From: Haberlea rhodopensis
Taxonomy: Eukaryota; Streptophyta; Magnoliopsida; Lamiales; Gesneriaceae
Length of the DNA stretch: 64,000 nt
NCBI GenBank assembly: GCA_907163345.1
Contig: CAJQUN010000003.1
Coordinates: forward strand, 558,001 to 622,000
Direction: 5' to 3'
In this document: positions 1 to 12,815 of the stretch, piece after piece
Layout of the letters: each line of letters starts with the position of its first letter
Position numbering within the stretch: position 1 is the first letter of the stretch
Position numbers and translations under genes: made by a program
The notes under the pieces: generated by a model
What the model was told of the DNA's origin: nothing
Databases searched by the model: none
The model's input: the letters and a program-made list of their open reading frames with translations, nothing else

Positions 1-1314
1 TTGCTTGGACAAGGGACCTTTGCCAAGGTTTATCATGCAAGAAACCTCAAAACCAATATGAGTGTGGCCGTGAAGATTGTCGACAAAGAGAAGATATACA
101 AGGCTGGGATGATCGAGCAAATCAAGCGTGAAATCTCTGTGATGAGACTTGTTAAGCACCCCAACATCGTGCAGCTTTACGAGGTAATGGCCAGTAAGAC
201 CAAGATATTTTTAGTGATGGAATATGTTAAAGGAGGTGAACTCTTTAACAAGGTTGCCAAAGGGAAAGTGAAAGAAGACACTGCAAGAAAATATTTTCAA
301 CAGCTGATTAGTGCTGTAGATTTCTGCCATAGCAGACGTGTTTATCACCGGGATCTCAAACCCGAGAACCTACTTTTGGATGAAAATGGGACCTTGAAGG
401 TTTCAGACTTTGGATTGAGTGCCCTTGCAGAATCCAAGCGACAGGATGGATTACTTCACACAACGTGTGGGACTCCGGCCTATGTTGCCCCAGAAGTTAT
501 TAACAGGAGAGGGTATGATGGATCCAAAGCAGATATCTGGTCATGTGGGGTCATCTTATATGTTCTGTTGGCTGGATATCTCCCTTTCCATGATTCGAAT
601 CTAATGGAGATGTACAGGAAAATAGGAAAGGCAGAGTTCAAGTTTCCAAACTGGATCTCTCCTGATGCTCGTAAACTGATCTCCAAAATGCTGGATCCTA
701 ATCCAAACACCAGGATTTCTATATCCAAGATCCTAGAAAGTTCTTGGTTTCGAAAAGGTGTCCAAGCCAAGATTCCAAGAACTTGTGCAGATTCCAAGAA
801 CAGCGATATAGAAACCGTAAAGGAAACAATCATTGATGCAGATGCAACATTGAAGGCAAATTTTGATAGGCCTACTTCCCTGAATGCCTTTGATATCATC
901 TCCCTTTCAGCAGGTTTTGATTTGTCCACCTTATTTGAGGAAAATGATGAAAAGAGAGAATTCAGGTTTACATCCAATCAACCCGCCAAGAACATCATAT
1001 CAAAGATGGAGGATTTGGCCAAGCGGCTGAAGCTGAAGATTATGAATAAGGAAGGAGGATTGCTAAAATTTGAAGGATCTAAAGCCGGAAGAAAAGGGGT
1101 GCTGTCTATTGATGCAGAAATATTTGAGATCGCACCAGATTTTCATTTAGTTGAGATGAAGAAGGCCTGCGGAGACACACTGGAATTTCAGAAGATGATG
1201 CAGCAGGACGTGAGGCCATCCCTTAAAGACATTGTTTGGACATGGCAGGACGACCAGCCTCATACCGAGCAGCAAATAGAGCTATCAGAGTCACAGCGAT
1301 CCCAAGACATGTAG
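1..1314 (+). CDS. CBL-interacting protein kinase (CIPK/SnRK3), 5'-truncated by window edge
   Basis: Serine/threonine kinase of the plant CIPK family, which phosphorylates membrane transporters and other targets after Ca2+-loaded CBL sensors bind it. The reading frame is open from base 1, so the start codon and about 10-20 residues lie upstream of the window; 437 residues are visible. Seen: glycine-rich loop GQGTFAKV (residues 3-10), catalytic Lys in VAVK (25), HRD with the DLKPEN loop (116-122), DFG (136-138), APE, then the family-defining NAF motif (295-297, NAFDIISLSAGFDLS) that binds CBLs, followed by a C-terminal region with the phosphatase-interaction part and an ending (RPSLKDIVWTW) like CIPK5/CIPK25. 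No intron interrupts it, which fits the intron-poor CIPK clade. All key kinase residues are present, so it looks functional. The exact paralogue cannot be named from this window. TAG stop at 1312-1314. Confidence 0.96.
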   Translation: MLGQGTFAKVYHARNLKTNMSVAVKIVDKEKIYKAGMIEQIKREISVMRLVKHPNIVQLYEVMASKTKIFLVMEYVKGGELFNKVAKGKVKEDTARKYFQQLISAVDFCHSRRVYHRDLKPENLLLDENGTLKVSDFGLSALAESKRQDGLLHTTCGTPAYVAPEVINRRGYDGSKADIWSCGVILYVLLAGYLPFHDSNLMEMYRKIGKAEFKFPNWISPDARKLISKMLDPNPNTRISISKILESSWFRKGVQAKIPRTCADSKNSDIETVKETIIDADATLKANFDRPTSLNAFDIISLSAGFDLSTLFEENDEKREFRFTSNQPAKNIISKMEDLAKRLKLKIMNKEGGLLKFEGSKAGRKGVLSIDAEIFEIAPDFHLVEMKKACGDTLEFQKMMQQDVRPSLKDIVWTWQDDQPHTEQQIELSESQRSQDM

Positions 1315-2696
1315 TTGCTGGATGACTCACCTTAATAATTTTTGTGGCAAAGGGCATGCATCTTGGCTTGTTATACTAGTAATACATAGTTTGCTTCTGT
1401 GAAAAGTGATGTTTATGTGATGCATAATCGTCCTAGTATGGTTTATTGATACGGAGAATATAGTTGTTTCGTTTTAATCAGATAAGTATTTTGTTGTTTG
1501 ATACGTGATAACTAAATGGATTTTCTTCATCCATACTTCTGCTACTTACCACAACGGATCAATAAATTGAAATTAAAGACGGATAAATTCTGTCAGTTTT
1601 ATATGTACAGATATGGCTAGATTTTCAAATGGAACAGCCCCGTCTGTATATGTTTGTTGGTGCACACTAATGTGGGTTTAGCATGTAAAATAAGAGATTT
1701 CTTGTGTATTACTGCATTCGTATAAGGTGTTTGGTTGATGAAAATCTGCCCATTTAGTGTTAGCGAGCTTGTTATAAAATATTGTTGTCAAATGATAGCT
1801 AAACCCTCTGATTAAGTGGGGTGTATGACCAACCCAACTTAGTTGTTGGCTAATAAAATAAAGGCCCTCATCTATTCCGACTCCGTCACCTTCACTCTCC
1901 AGACCACCTATTTTCCATGTCGCCATTCCTCCACCATGATCTCGATTTCTCCTAGTTGGATTTCGTACCACTGACAAAGGCTATAGATGCTGCAGCCACC
2001 GGCGGAACACGGGTTAAGGTTGGAGGCTAGGGTATATGCATGTAGTTGTAAATTAGTCTAACCAGTATACCTCTTTGGTTGCAAAAATGTACAGATTTGG
2101 ATAGACTCAATTGTTACTTCAATATAGTTTGATATATCCTCCGATTTTCTTCAAGAAAACAATATTGGTTTGACAGGAGTAAATTAGAAAAAGGGAAGTG
2201 TAGCATGTAAGTCTGGAACATAAAATTTGAAGTGGATGTTAACACATGCTTTAGAACTTAAAATCATCTTGTATTTTTTGATAGTTATATTTATTTTATA
2301 TGCTAATCTCTTTATCAGGTGCGTCATACGAAAATCGAGCAATCGAGACTCAAATAAAATGTCGAAAAACTGAAGATCATATGTCACTCAAACCTATTGG
2401 ATGAATGGAACGTCAGAAACAGCCGACACGTCCCTGAGGACGGATGAGTTCAAGTCCTCTCCACTACCGAGTGTTGTGCGTAGAGTGTCTGATAACAAAG
2501 CATAATGAACGAACCGCAGACCATTCATTAGGCCTGTAGATTGGTTTCATCTCAAAAGTTCAAGGAATGTTCGAGTGCATAAACTTACTGCTTGAACATC
2601 TTGTCCGTTCAAACTGGCAGCCCCACCATTCATTCAAATTTTCAAAAAATAAACTCATATGTTGCTTAGACATCCAGGATTTGGGAATAGCTATTT
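1315..2696. other. Intergenic DNA downstream of CIPK
   Basis: AT-rich non-coding sequence. Short open frames here show no family features. I see no gene or recognisable element. Confidence 0.5.
1560..1565 (+). terminator. Possible polyadenylation signal of the CIPK gene
   Basis: AATAAA lies about 245 bp after the CIPK stop codon in AT-rich sequence. Plant signals are loose, so this is only a candidate. Confidence 0.3.
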
Positions 2697-2833
2697 TGGC
2701 CCAAATGATGAAAAAATAGCTAATTTGAATTTTATGACATTTTGTTGGAAAGTACTGTTGTTTCTGGCCCAAATGATGAAAAAATAGCTAATTTGAATTT
2801 TTATGACATTTTGTTGGAAAGTACTGTTGTTTC
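2697..2833. repeat. Tandem duplication, 2 x 68/69 bp
   Basis: A block starting TGGCCCAAATGATGAAAAAA and ending GTACTGTTGTTTC occurs twice in direct succession (2697-2764 and 2765-2833). The copies differ by one T. This is a recent local duplication. Confidence 0.85.
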
Positions 2834-2859
2834 AGAGTGATCCAATGGTGATATATGAG

Positions 2860-3060
2860 TTCCTTTGAGTTGCACCGTTAGATCACAAGTTACAACTTTT
2901 GATAAAGTAGCAGGTCTTCGATCCTATAGCAAGTCTTCGATCCAGTTACTATCAGAACCAAGATTATGTGTTCGATCCTTGTGAATGCAAGTTAGTGTAA
3001 TTATTGGAAAAATGATTATTTGGAAGCAATAGTTACATTTGTTGGGGGAGCAATCAAAAC
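2860..3060 (+). repeat. Possible relic of a TRIM-like retroelement interior
   Basis: TATCAGAACCAAG followed by GTGTTCGATCC, GAATGCAAG and TAATTATTGG resembles the interior of the intact TRIM at 31763-32108 (GGTATCAGAGCCAAGG, GTGTTCGATTCCC, then ATTATTGGGGGAG). A purine-rich TTGTTGGGGGAGCAATC follows near 3040. No clean terminal repeats were found, so the call rests on this similarity only. Confidence 0.35.
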
Positions 3061-3269
3061 ACGATGCTTAGACTGTTATATCATTTAAAAGATTTGTGTT
3101 GCAATATTACCATGCACTATAACTTCTAGTAAACAATAATTTCTTGATTCTATGTCTCGTTGTGGATGAATTGTGACATGTTGAAGGCTGAATCAGTATA
3201 AATTCAGACTTACGAAAATGCAAGAAAAAGAATTTACAAGCTAATATAACTAATCAGGCTCAAATCACT

Positions 3270-3660
3270 CAACAACACAAGTTCTTTGTTTTTGCTCTAT
3301 ACTTGTATTCATTCTTGAGGATTGGATACTTATTTTTGTAAGTTTGATTTATTCTTGTGAAAGAAATTGGGTCTAGAATCCGTAACAATACTTGGTTCTT
3401 TTGAATTCCCACAAGTAATATCGTGAGATCTTCCAATACCGACACAAGTTTAAAGCATATATGAGTCACCAACTAGTGAAGTTGGTGGGATTATATGTAG
3501 TAGTTTCTAGATCCCCCAAAGCCAAGAAGATGTGGTTGTATTTGCGGCTAGCTTATAGCCCTCAATGTCAAGAAATTACTATGAATCCCTCATTTCAGCA
3601 AGTTATAAGAAAGAAGCGGAGGGGTGTGTGTGTGTGGGGGGGGGGGGGGGGGGGGGGGAG
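3270..3660. repeat. LTR-like fragment with a 23-base poly-G run
   Basis: The stretch around 3430-3540 (CCAATACCGACACAAG, CACCAACTAGTGAAGTTGGTG, CCCCCAAAGCCAAGAAGA) resembles part of the solo LTR at about 35150-35260, suggesting an old Sirevirus-type LTR fragment. At 3626-3660 a (GT)n tract runs into 23 consecutive G (3636-3658), a slippage-prone and possibly misassembled site. Open frames across it are not genes. Between here and 3996 I see nothing else definite. Confidence 0.35.
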
Positions 3661-3996
3661 GGGGGAGGTATTGCATATTTTATCCTCAAATATACATAAC
3701 AAATATCTGGTTTGTGTTGCTTTCATTCACTGTCGCTTTTATAATATTACTTGTCCTTAGGTATTTGCATTGTTAGACGCCCGGTATAGCGCAATCTCTA
3801 AGTTTTAGCGAAATCATTTTAAAAAGAATCTAATACATCCCCCATTTACACTGTAATAAACGATAATATAAAAAATTTGCAAAACATCCATATGTTCTCA
3901 TGAAAGAAGTCTGAAGCAAAAAAATTCCTAAAGAGCTCTAAGCTTATCATCCAAAGCATCTAATATTACTATGGAGTTGGACATGACTATAGCCAA

Positions 3997-4469
3997 TGGC
4001 AAAGATCTAATCGAATGCACTATAATCAGAGAGATGATTTTTACAGCAGCAACGTCAACATAAAAGTTCTCAAAGTTAGAGCAACAAATGAGTCTCAACA
4101 ATCAACACCAGAATCAACAATCAAGAACAAAAGTTTGGCAATAAATCATAAAAAACATGGAAGTGTTCCAGCCACGAGATTTGCGACTGGGGAGCTCCAA
4201 AATTGATCTCCACCTTTCAAAATGAAGTTCAACGAGTTCTGAAGTTGGTCCAAATTTCAACAAAATCGGACCACAAATGAGCATCCGATTGTCTAAGAAA
4301 AATATGCCAGAAACTTTTTTGTGTTCTTTTTCTCACTACACTCTCTGCCTCACTATTTTCTCATGTGCACAAACACTAATTGTACTGCCAGCTAATAAGA
4401 AACAACATTATTAGCCCTAGTGGGCTTCACAAAAAATGGGCATTTTCTTAAATTGGGCTGGACCCAACA
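3997..4469 (-). repeat. 3' LTR of the copia element, outer part unrecognisable
   Basis: Homologous to the 5' LTR up to the terminal CCCAACA at 4469, next to the polypurine tract. The outer part (below about 3997) does not match its partner LTR, which indicates truncation, replacement or heavy decay. Confidence 0.8.
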
Positions 4470-4639
4470 AATCTCCCCCTCCAGCCCATAAGTAGAGGGA
4501 GACAATGCAACAAGTTCATCATTGCAGGTTGACGTCGGCCATCCCGACACACAACTTAAGCTTCTCTCGAGAGACCACTTTTGTCATCATATCAGGTGCA
4601 TTCTTTTCTGTATGAATCTTTTCAAGTTCAAGCAACTTA

Positions 4640-7600
4640 GAGTTCAAAAGATCTCTAATCCAATGATACCTCAAATCGATATGTTTTGATCTACCATGAA
4701 AAGCTGCATTTTAGCAAGATGAATACACTTGGATTATGCTCAAAAAAATAAAAACAATACATACCTCTCCCGAGTGAATTCAAGTTCATAAACTTCTTCA
4801 TCCATAGCAACTCTTTACAAGCCTCAGTAGTTGCAATGAACTTAGCTTCTGTGGTAGATAAAGCAACACATTTTTGCAACCTAGATTGCCATGCTACAAC
4901 TCCCCCTGCAAAAGTAATCAAAAAGCCTAAAGTAGATTTTCTTGAGTCCAAATATCCGGCCATGTCTGAATCTGTATAACCAACAAGTATAGGCTTTCAG
5001 ACCCAAAACAAAGTCTCAAATCAGTAGAGCCACGAAGATATCTCATAATCCACTTCACCGCAATCCAATGAACTCTACCCAGATTAGATAGAAATCGACT
5101 AACTGTGCCAACTACACGAGCTAAATCTGGTCTCGTGCAAATGATATCATACATTAAGCTGCCCACAACTGATGCATAAGGAACTCTTGCCATGTCTCTC
5201 TTCTCTTTATCACTAGAAGGAGACTGTTTACTGCTTAACTTAAAGTGCGAAGCAAGAGGAGTGCTTACCACTTTAGCATTATTCATGTCAAAACGTTGAA
5301 GTACCTTCTCAATGTACTTTTGTTGAGACAACCACAATTTATTATTCTTTCTATCACGGGTGATCCCAACTCCAAAAAAAAAAAATTTACTGGTCGAAAG
5401 CTTTCATTGCAAAAGATTTAGATAGCTCATTCTTCAACCTGTCAATCCGCAAAGAATTTTGAGCAACAATAAGCATATAATCAACATAAGGCAATAAAAT
5501 GATAAAATCATTATCAAAGAATCTCTGCATAAATACACAGTGATCATATGCAATCTTTCTGAAGTTCAATTGAGTCATAACATGCTCACACCTCTTATAC
5601 CATTGTCTAGGAGCTTGCTTTAAACCATACAAGCTTCTATTTAACTTGCAGACATAAAAATTCCTTTCCTTTCACCAAAAAACCATCACGTTGCTCCATA
5701 TAAAACTCTTCCTCTATATCACTATGTAGAAAAACAGATTTTACATCCATGCTCAATCTCCAAATCAAGACTGGCTGCCAAACTCAGAACAGTTCGAATT
5801 GATGACATCTTTACAATTTGTGAAAAAATTTCTCTAAAATCAATCCCCTTGTTTCTCACAAATACCCTTAATAACTTATCTGGCTTTATCGTGGGTGAGA
5901 TGTATTTTCATCATGCTTTACCCAGTAAATCCATCGATTCTTCAATGTCTTTTTATCTTTCGGTAGCATGACAAGATCAAATGTTTGATTTTCACATAGA
6001 GAATCCATTTCTCTTTCATTGCTTTGACTCACTCATCCTTATCGTTACGTTCCATTGCATCTTGGAAATCTTCTGGTTCTCCCCCATCAATCAAGAGTAT
6101 ATACTCATCGGGAGGATAACAAATGAGTGGTCTGCGATCTCTAGTAGATCTCCTTAGTTGAACTACAGGTTGTTCGATAGCATCATGTACCTGTTCACCA
6201 ACAACTTCATGTGATGGGACATCTACCTCTTATGCAGTTTCATGGTATGTTTAACATCATTCCGAACCTCATCTGATTTTCAGTTTCAAATGCATTAGAT
6301 ATCTGTGTCATAGGAGCTGAGCTGAAATCTATCAATATGTTCAATGGTTTTATTTTCAATGAAAACTGCATCATGACTTCTAACAAGTTTCTTCTCAATT
6401 GGATCATAGAATCTAGCAATAACCAATGAAGATACACTGTCTATTCTTGACAACCATCTTAGACCTTTTGTCTTTAGGTACATGTACAAAAGCCTTGCAA
6501 CCAAATACCCTCAAATGTTTATAAGAGACATCTTTGCCATACCAAACCCTGTCAGGAACAGCAGCCTGCAATGCAACAGTAGGAGCCAAGTTGATTACAT
6601 GAGTAGCAGTATACAATGTCAGAAGGATACATACAACTTTGCTTCTGAAAGCAAACATTTAACTCTCTCCATCAATGTTCTGTTCATCATTTCTGCCAAG
6701 CCATTTAACTGAGGAGTTTTAGGAGGTGTTTTCTGATGTCTGATGCCTTGCTGTCTGCAATACTCATCAAATGGTGCACAATATTCACCACCATTATCAG
6801 TGCAAATGCATTTCAATTTCTTTCCTATTGTCTTACAGCGAAAGCCTGAAATTCTTTGAACACTCCAAACACCTGGTCTTTGGACTTCAAAGCATAAAAC
6901 CAAAGATTTCTTGAATAATCATCAATGACAAAAACAAAGTAAAGTGCGGATGATGACTTTGAAAAGAAACTCTTTTATGTTTTCCAGCTAGACAATGAGC
7001 ACATCGTTTTAACTCTGTATCTTTTAAACCAGAAAGTAGACATCTTTTAGCCAAACAATTAACTCATATTTCACTCATGTGACCGAGTCTCTTGTGCCAT
7101 AATTAAGATAAATTTTCATATTTAATTACATTTATTGAACTACCGGAAATCAAAGCATGCATCAAATTCATACTGGAGCACTTCTTACCTCGAGCTACAA
7201 CCAATGAGCCTTTGGTGAGTTTCCAAAGCCCATCACCAAAAGTGTTGCCAAACTCATCATCATCCAATTTACCTGTAGAGATCAAATTCAAATGAATATC
7301 TGGGGCATGTCTGACATCTTCAAGTACCAATCTTGTACCGTTGTAGTTTTATAAGCAAACAATTCCAGTACCAATCACTTTTGATAAACAGTCATTACCC
7401 ATTTTCAATACTCCAAAGTCACTTGAAGTATAGACGAGAAGAATTCTTTCTTCGATGTAACATGGAAGGAAGCACTATTATCACATGGAAGGAAGCGCTA
7501 TTATCAACTACTCAACTAGTTTCATGACAGACCAAATTAATCATATTTGCATCATAAACAATAACATGATCATCTGTAGTAGTGGTATCAACACGATCAT

Positions 7601-8169
7601 TGTTACTGTCACCTTTCTTATATTTTCCCTTATCTTTCGTGTTTTCTTTCTGTGGTCGTCGATAATACTTCGTTATGTGTCTAGTGTACCCACAATTCTA
7701 ACACTTGACATTATCATATCTATTGGATTTACTTCTGCCTTTATATTTGTCTTTTGGACCCCTGCTTTTACTTCACCCCCTCTTTTCTGTAACCAAGATA
7801 TTTGACTGAGAAGTTTATGTACCTTGTGTTCTTCTTCTCATCTCTTCATTTAGAACACCGCTTTTTTGCATACAATACCATTAGCAGTTGAATTAGTTAG
7901 TGAACACGAAAATTCTCCCAAGATTCAGGTAAAGCATTAAGCAACCAGAGTCCCTGGATTTCATCATCAAACTTTACTCTCATTCCAACAAGTTGATCAA
8001 AACAACCCTGAAATTCATTCAAGAAATCAGATACTGAAGTTTCCATTCCTATCTTTGAGGCATACAACATTTCAAGCTTAGCCAATAGAGTTTTAGCATG
8101 TGTCTCATTCAAAATATAATTCAAAATATTATCTTCTTCCCACTGCCGAATAAAACCACGTACTTGCAA
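4640..8169 (-). pseudogene. Copia gag-pol remains
   Basis: Fragments in order: gag (8169-7897, FIRQWEEDNILNYILNETHA...; typical UBN2-like gag); a zinc knuckle at about 7690-7640 broken by a stop (KC-stop-NCGYTRH instead of CxxC); GAG-pre-integrase (7330-7103, VLEDVRHAPDIHLNLIS); integrase core with FVIDDYS near 6940, CTDNGGEY and NGLAEMMNRTL (6903-6619) and its C-terminal part (6658-6413); reverse transcriptase starting near 5760 (MDVKSVFLHSDIEEEF), MYGLKQAPRQWYK (5632) and an active-site box reading YVDY instead of YVDD; RNase H (4963-4691, VALSTTEAKF). Several frameshifts and stops separate them. The element cannot make a working polyprotein. Confidence 0.88.
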
Positions 8170-8374
8170 ATGCTATAACCCATTTTTCATCGCTTTTAGA
8201 TTATGGTTTTTAGTGGAAAAAACTGGAAAACGTAACTTTTCCACAAATAGAAGATTTTTCATTTTTCATTTCCATTTATGATAATTAATCACATTCAAAC
8301 AAACCATCTTGCTCACTTTTCCTCATCATTCAAACAAGTTTAGCTCACACAATAACCAAGCTCTGGTACCACTT

Positions 8375-9005
8375 TGTTGGACAGGCTAAACAATAATTCC
8401 CAAAACATTAGGTATTTCTTCACCTATCAACCAAGCAATGAAAAACAAATATAGAACAACATATCATCAAGAACGATAACCAATGAACACTATACTTTTA
8501 ACTTGGAAAGCCACCTTCAAGGTGAAGAGTAAAAACCACGAGGCCTACGAGACCTAATCAAATCCACTATAATCAGATAGATGAGTTTACAACAGCAACA
8601 TCAACATAAAAGCTCTCAAATTTAGAGCAACAAATGATTCTCAACAATCAAGAACAAAAGTTTGGCAAGAAATCACCAAAAATGTGGCACTGTTCCAGCC
8701 ATGAGAACTATGACTCCGGAGCTCCGAAATTGATCTCCACCGTTCATAATAAAGTTCAACAAGTTCTAAAGGTGCTGTCCAAATTTCAGCAAAATCGGAC
8801 CACAAACGATCATCACATCAGATCTTTGTCTAAGAAAAATATGCCAAAAACATTTTGTGTTCGTTTTCTCACTGCATGTCTCTGTTATAGATTTTCTCAT
8901 GTGCACGAACACTAATTGTGCTGCCAGCCAATAAGAAACAACATTGTTATACCTAATGGGCTTCACAAAAAAATGGGCATTTCTTAATTTATGCTGAACC
9001 CAACA
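8375..9005 (-). repeat. 5' LTR of the copia element (631 bp)
   Basis: Bounded by TGTTGG at 8375 and CCCAACA ending 9005. It aligns with 3997-4469 over the element-proximal about 470 bp (shared CACTATAATCAG, AGAGCAACAAATGA, AAAATCGGACCACAAA, CTAATAAGAAACAACATT). The tRNA primer site lies directly beyond 8375. Confidence 0.85.
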
Positions 9006-11006
9006 ACATTTATCATGAGGGTTGAATTGACTTTCTGAGTTAAACCATTCTCTTTGCGTCCGGTTTTGCTTTATTATTGTAATCTATCATATTTCTCGTG
9101 TTACCGGCTGATCATCACTTTTTTAAATAATAAATCACCCAAGTGATCCGCAAGTATACGGTTGTCAAGTTTTATAGATTATGAAAAGTAAGAGTGTCTA
9201 ACCCTCATGGACTAACTGTAAGTATCAAATAAGATGGTTTAAACTATATGTAACATACGATAATGAATTAATCAACTAAAATACTAATTTATACTACTAA
9301 TAAGATTTCAACCAAGCAAACCAAAGATGACGAATTCCACTGGAGAGAATTATCAAGACGTCGATTCACCAATGTAATCCTGTATGACCCTTGATTGAAT
9401 CCATATATCTCTAAGGTGACGAGTACTCCGTTATTATCTAATATACTCTTCCAAGTTATATTAAACCTAATATCAAATTATTGTAAGTCACTTCCGTATA
9501 CTTATTTAACAATTCAATATTGCATTCGAATTTTTGAAAACTTCTAGCTTTCGATTACTAGATATCTATGGCTATCACACATGTGTTTGATCTCATCTTC
9601 CGATCTCAATCTGAAATTCACGGAACAATTTACTAGTTCAAATTATAACATCATCTTCCGATCTCAATTATAATAACTTAAATCAATTCAATGGTGAACA
9701 ATCCTTGAAAGCATTAGAATCATAAATCATGCGCAAAGAATATATGCAATCAATCAAAAACTAACAATCAAATCATAGGGTCAAACATAGGATCCCCTAA
9801 TCTTGATAAATAAGTTTAGTTCATCATAATAAAACAAAACAAAAGCAAAAGTAATGTTTAAAAGTAAGAATAAACTATCGGTGTCCCGTTTGTAGATCCT
9901 CGCTTCTTCTCTTGCTTCTTTCTCAATCGCATCTTCAATCTCCTTGTTGGGTTGTTCCAATTCCTAGGATGGATGATGGATGAAAGTGAAGGTGAATGTA
10001 TGATGGAGGCTAGTTCCTAGGTCATAAGGATGATTTGATATTGACTATTTTCGTCCATTATCTTCTATTTATTGAGGAGGAGGAATAAGTAGATTCCTTG
10101 TAGAACTCAAACTCTAAAAGATATTTTTTTTAGAATTTCTCGCCTACCGATCGATCGCTACACAAGCTTCCGATCGATCGCTACAAAAGCTACCGATAGA
10201 TCGGTATTTCTTCAAATTTGTTGTCCACTTTTGTGATTTACCAATCGATCGGTACAAGGCCATCGATCAATCAGTGGTCTGTTTTCTTCAAAAGTTGAGT
10301 TTTCGCCGTTTTTTTTGATTGGTTTGCTCGTTCGAGTCCTTTTTTCATCCTTTTTAACTCATTTTCTTCATTTCCTCGTACTTTCACATAAATTCCTGAA
10401 ACATGCAAATTAATAACAAAAAGCATAATATCATTCAAGAATCACATTTAAATAATACGAGAAAATATAGAAATATAATTGCAAAAATTGCACTAATCAA
10501 CTCCCCCGAACTTATCACTTGATCGTCCTCGATTTATCATTAAAATTAAAGGGTAGAGTTCATTCTTGATACTTGAAACAAATTAGCTCATGACTAGCAT
10601 TTACCTCACAAATATCATGTACACACATACAAAAGTTGAACAAGACATGTTTTCTCATAAATCAAGCAACACATCTCAAAATCGAAACGTATGTGTGTGT
10701 GTTTGTGTTATTGTCAATCTCAAGTTACATGCACATTTTTAAGATCAAATCATGCTAATCAAATCAAAGTCAAAGTTATCGTTGAGCACCACATATGACT
10801 ATTTTCAAACAAATTCTCCACTAATGTAGTCAATACCTAGACTTGGATTAAAAGATCTTTTTAAGCTTGTAATGCTAGGCCTTTGGTGTCGGTTTCAAAG
10901 AAAACGCAGGATAAGCACAATGAAGATAGTATAATCATATAAAGTTCATATTTGCGCACAACTCGAGCTTCTCTTCTTCTTCTTTTTTCTATCCTTGAGT
11001 CATTGC

Positions 11007-11090
<84 letters not shown>

Positions 11091-12815
11091 TTAGCACCTT
11101 TTTGGTCTTTTTGTTTCTAATTCATAAGGCACTTCCTTTTATTTTTCTCGTTCTTCAATATTTTTCACCAAGCTCATCAACATATAACAATGTACGTGCA
11201 TCTAATGAGATTCATTATACACCCTTAAGGTAACGATAAAATTCAGTTTAGGCTCAAAAAATGGTATGTATGAGTTTACCAAGAATGTCGAATGAAGGTT
11301 TACTAGTATTCAATGCATACACCATTGTTTTTCAAATAAGCTCAACATAGGACACTATGAATAATATGTCAAGGTAGGCTTGAAAAGCTCAAACATTCTA
11401 AAGATTGCCTAGATCATTTCCAAGTCAAGTTTGTAACTATAAAATTGCGCCTCAAAGTGTCATCAAGTAGGTTCTAGAGTATTCTAAGGCTCAAGACAAA
11501 TCACCGAGTTCACAACAATAATCATTATTCAGCATGCAATCCACAACGATCATGACTCAATATGCTCAATATATTTCTCATTCTTGTCATGCTACCTTAA
11601 CAAAGGATATTCATGTACAAGTCTAACAATCATTAAAATTCAAGTCCATATGCACAGTGAGCTCAAAATCCTCATTGAATAACAATCACTACTATAATTC
11701 ATTCTTTTCTTAAGATTGAACTCATAATTTTTTAGCTCATAATAATCATATGATTCAAGTGTCAATTTCAGCACCCAACATGTAGATTAAACAAGTAAAA
11801 CATGCAAGCCACTCCCCCAAAATTAAATCAAACATTGTCCTCAATGTTTAAAATAATCAAAAAGAAGAAATAAACTCCCCTGATCAAGACACTTGCATGA
11901 GGTTTGAGGGTGATTGGCTTTTGAAAGCTCCGTTGCTGTAGGGATTTATCACTCCAACTGAGTACCTCGCAAGAGAATAATGCAAATAATAAAATAGTCA
12001 ACTCGAGAGATAATAAAAATTAAATGAAAAAAATGAAATTAAAATAAACTAAATAATAAAGGATAGTGATTGGGTTGCCTCCCAAGAAGCACTTGATTTC
12101 TAGTTGTCGGCTTGACTATTAGAAGCAACCATCAAAGAGCGGCTTCTGCCCATAGTAAGTACCATACGATACCAAAAAATGGTTCTTTATTCATTATGAC
12201 CTCAAGTTTGGCAAGATATGAACAGTGTAGGCACGCCGCTCCTACAACACTGGTCTTGAATTGATAGGCACGGGAGAAGGATTCTTGGTTTGGCTTGATC
12301 TCTTAGAGGGTGTAGTGTGGTGAAGTTGGCATAGATGAGAAAAATGGATCCACAAATGGCATAGAACATGTTACCATCGTTGGGGGCTCATCACTACTTT
12401 CAAAAATATGCCCATCCTCCAACATCACTCCCAGCTCATCTTTATGTGGTAACTCCTCGGATAACTTCTCTCAAGCATGCTCAATCAATTGAGGAGGCTT
12501 AAGTTCCCTTACATCTTCCTTATAAATCGAATCACTCCCCCAAACTTGGTTGGTGGAGTACTCATCACCATGTAACCAAAAAAATTGGTTTTTGGCCTAC
12601 AAAATTCTTAAAACATAATCCGCAGTGTCCGACTGACTTGCAGCTGGCGCTGCATTATTTTAATTTTTTTAAAAAAATCAGATATTCTTAGTTTTGTTGC
12701 CTATAAAATGGGTGATGTTCTCATAATCAGAACACATTGATTTTTTCTCACCATAAATTTCTATTATTTCATTGTAAATTTTCTTACAAATACGAAGTCT
12801 ATATTTTTCTTGAAA
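9006..12815. other. Gene-free AT-rich region, probably retroelement debris
   Basis: No gene is supported. Phrases such as CCCGAACTTATCACTTGATCGTCCTCG (about 10505), CACTCCCCCAAAATTAAA (about 11812) and GGTTGCCTCCCAAGAAGCAC (about 12072) read like non-coding parts of large plant Ty3/gypsy-type elements in antisense, from memory and unverified. A cluster of GATCGATCG-rich words occurs at 10146-10275. Clear LTR pairs or target duplications were not found. Confidence 0.35.
11009..11087. repeat. (TA)n microsatellite, about 79 bp
   Basis: Uninterrupted TA dinucleotides. The poly-Ile/Tyr reading frame across it is an artefact. Confidence 0.97.

Larger units (their letters stand above)
3997..9005 (-). 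mobile_element. Degenerate Ty1/copia LTR retrotransposon
   Basis: Minus-strand copia element. Order along the element (from 9005 downwards): 5' LTR 8375-9005 with TGTTGG...CCAACA ends, a primer-binding site TGGTACCAGAGC (tRNA-iMet type) three bases inside, gag, protease/GAG-pre-integrase, integrase, reverse transcriptase, RNase H, a polypurine tract (GGAGGGGGAGA, 4473-4483) and the 3' LTR ending at 4469. The integrase-before-RT order defines the copia superfamily. All coding parts carry stops or frameshifts. The distal about 170 bp of the 3' LTR do not align with the 5' LTR, so the low-coordinate end is uncertain; it could extend to about 3771 (TGTTAG). No target duplication was confirmed. 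Confidence 0.88.

Noticed and set aside
480..977. Open frame of 165 codons on the minus strand
   Set aside because: Shadow of the CIPK coding strand.
2425..2460. GATGAGTTCAAGTCCTC resembling a tRNA T-arm or SINE B box
   Set aside because: Stem pairing is poor, and no A box or acceptor stem is present at the right distance.
11009..11087. Open frame of 93 codons across the (TA)n tract
   Set aside because: Poly Ile-Tyr from a microsatellite.
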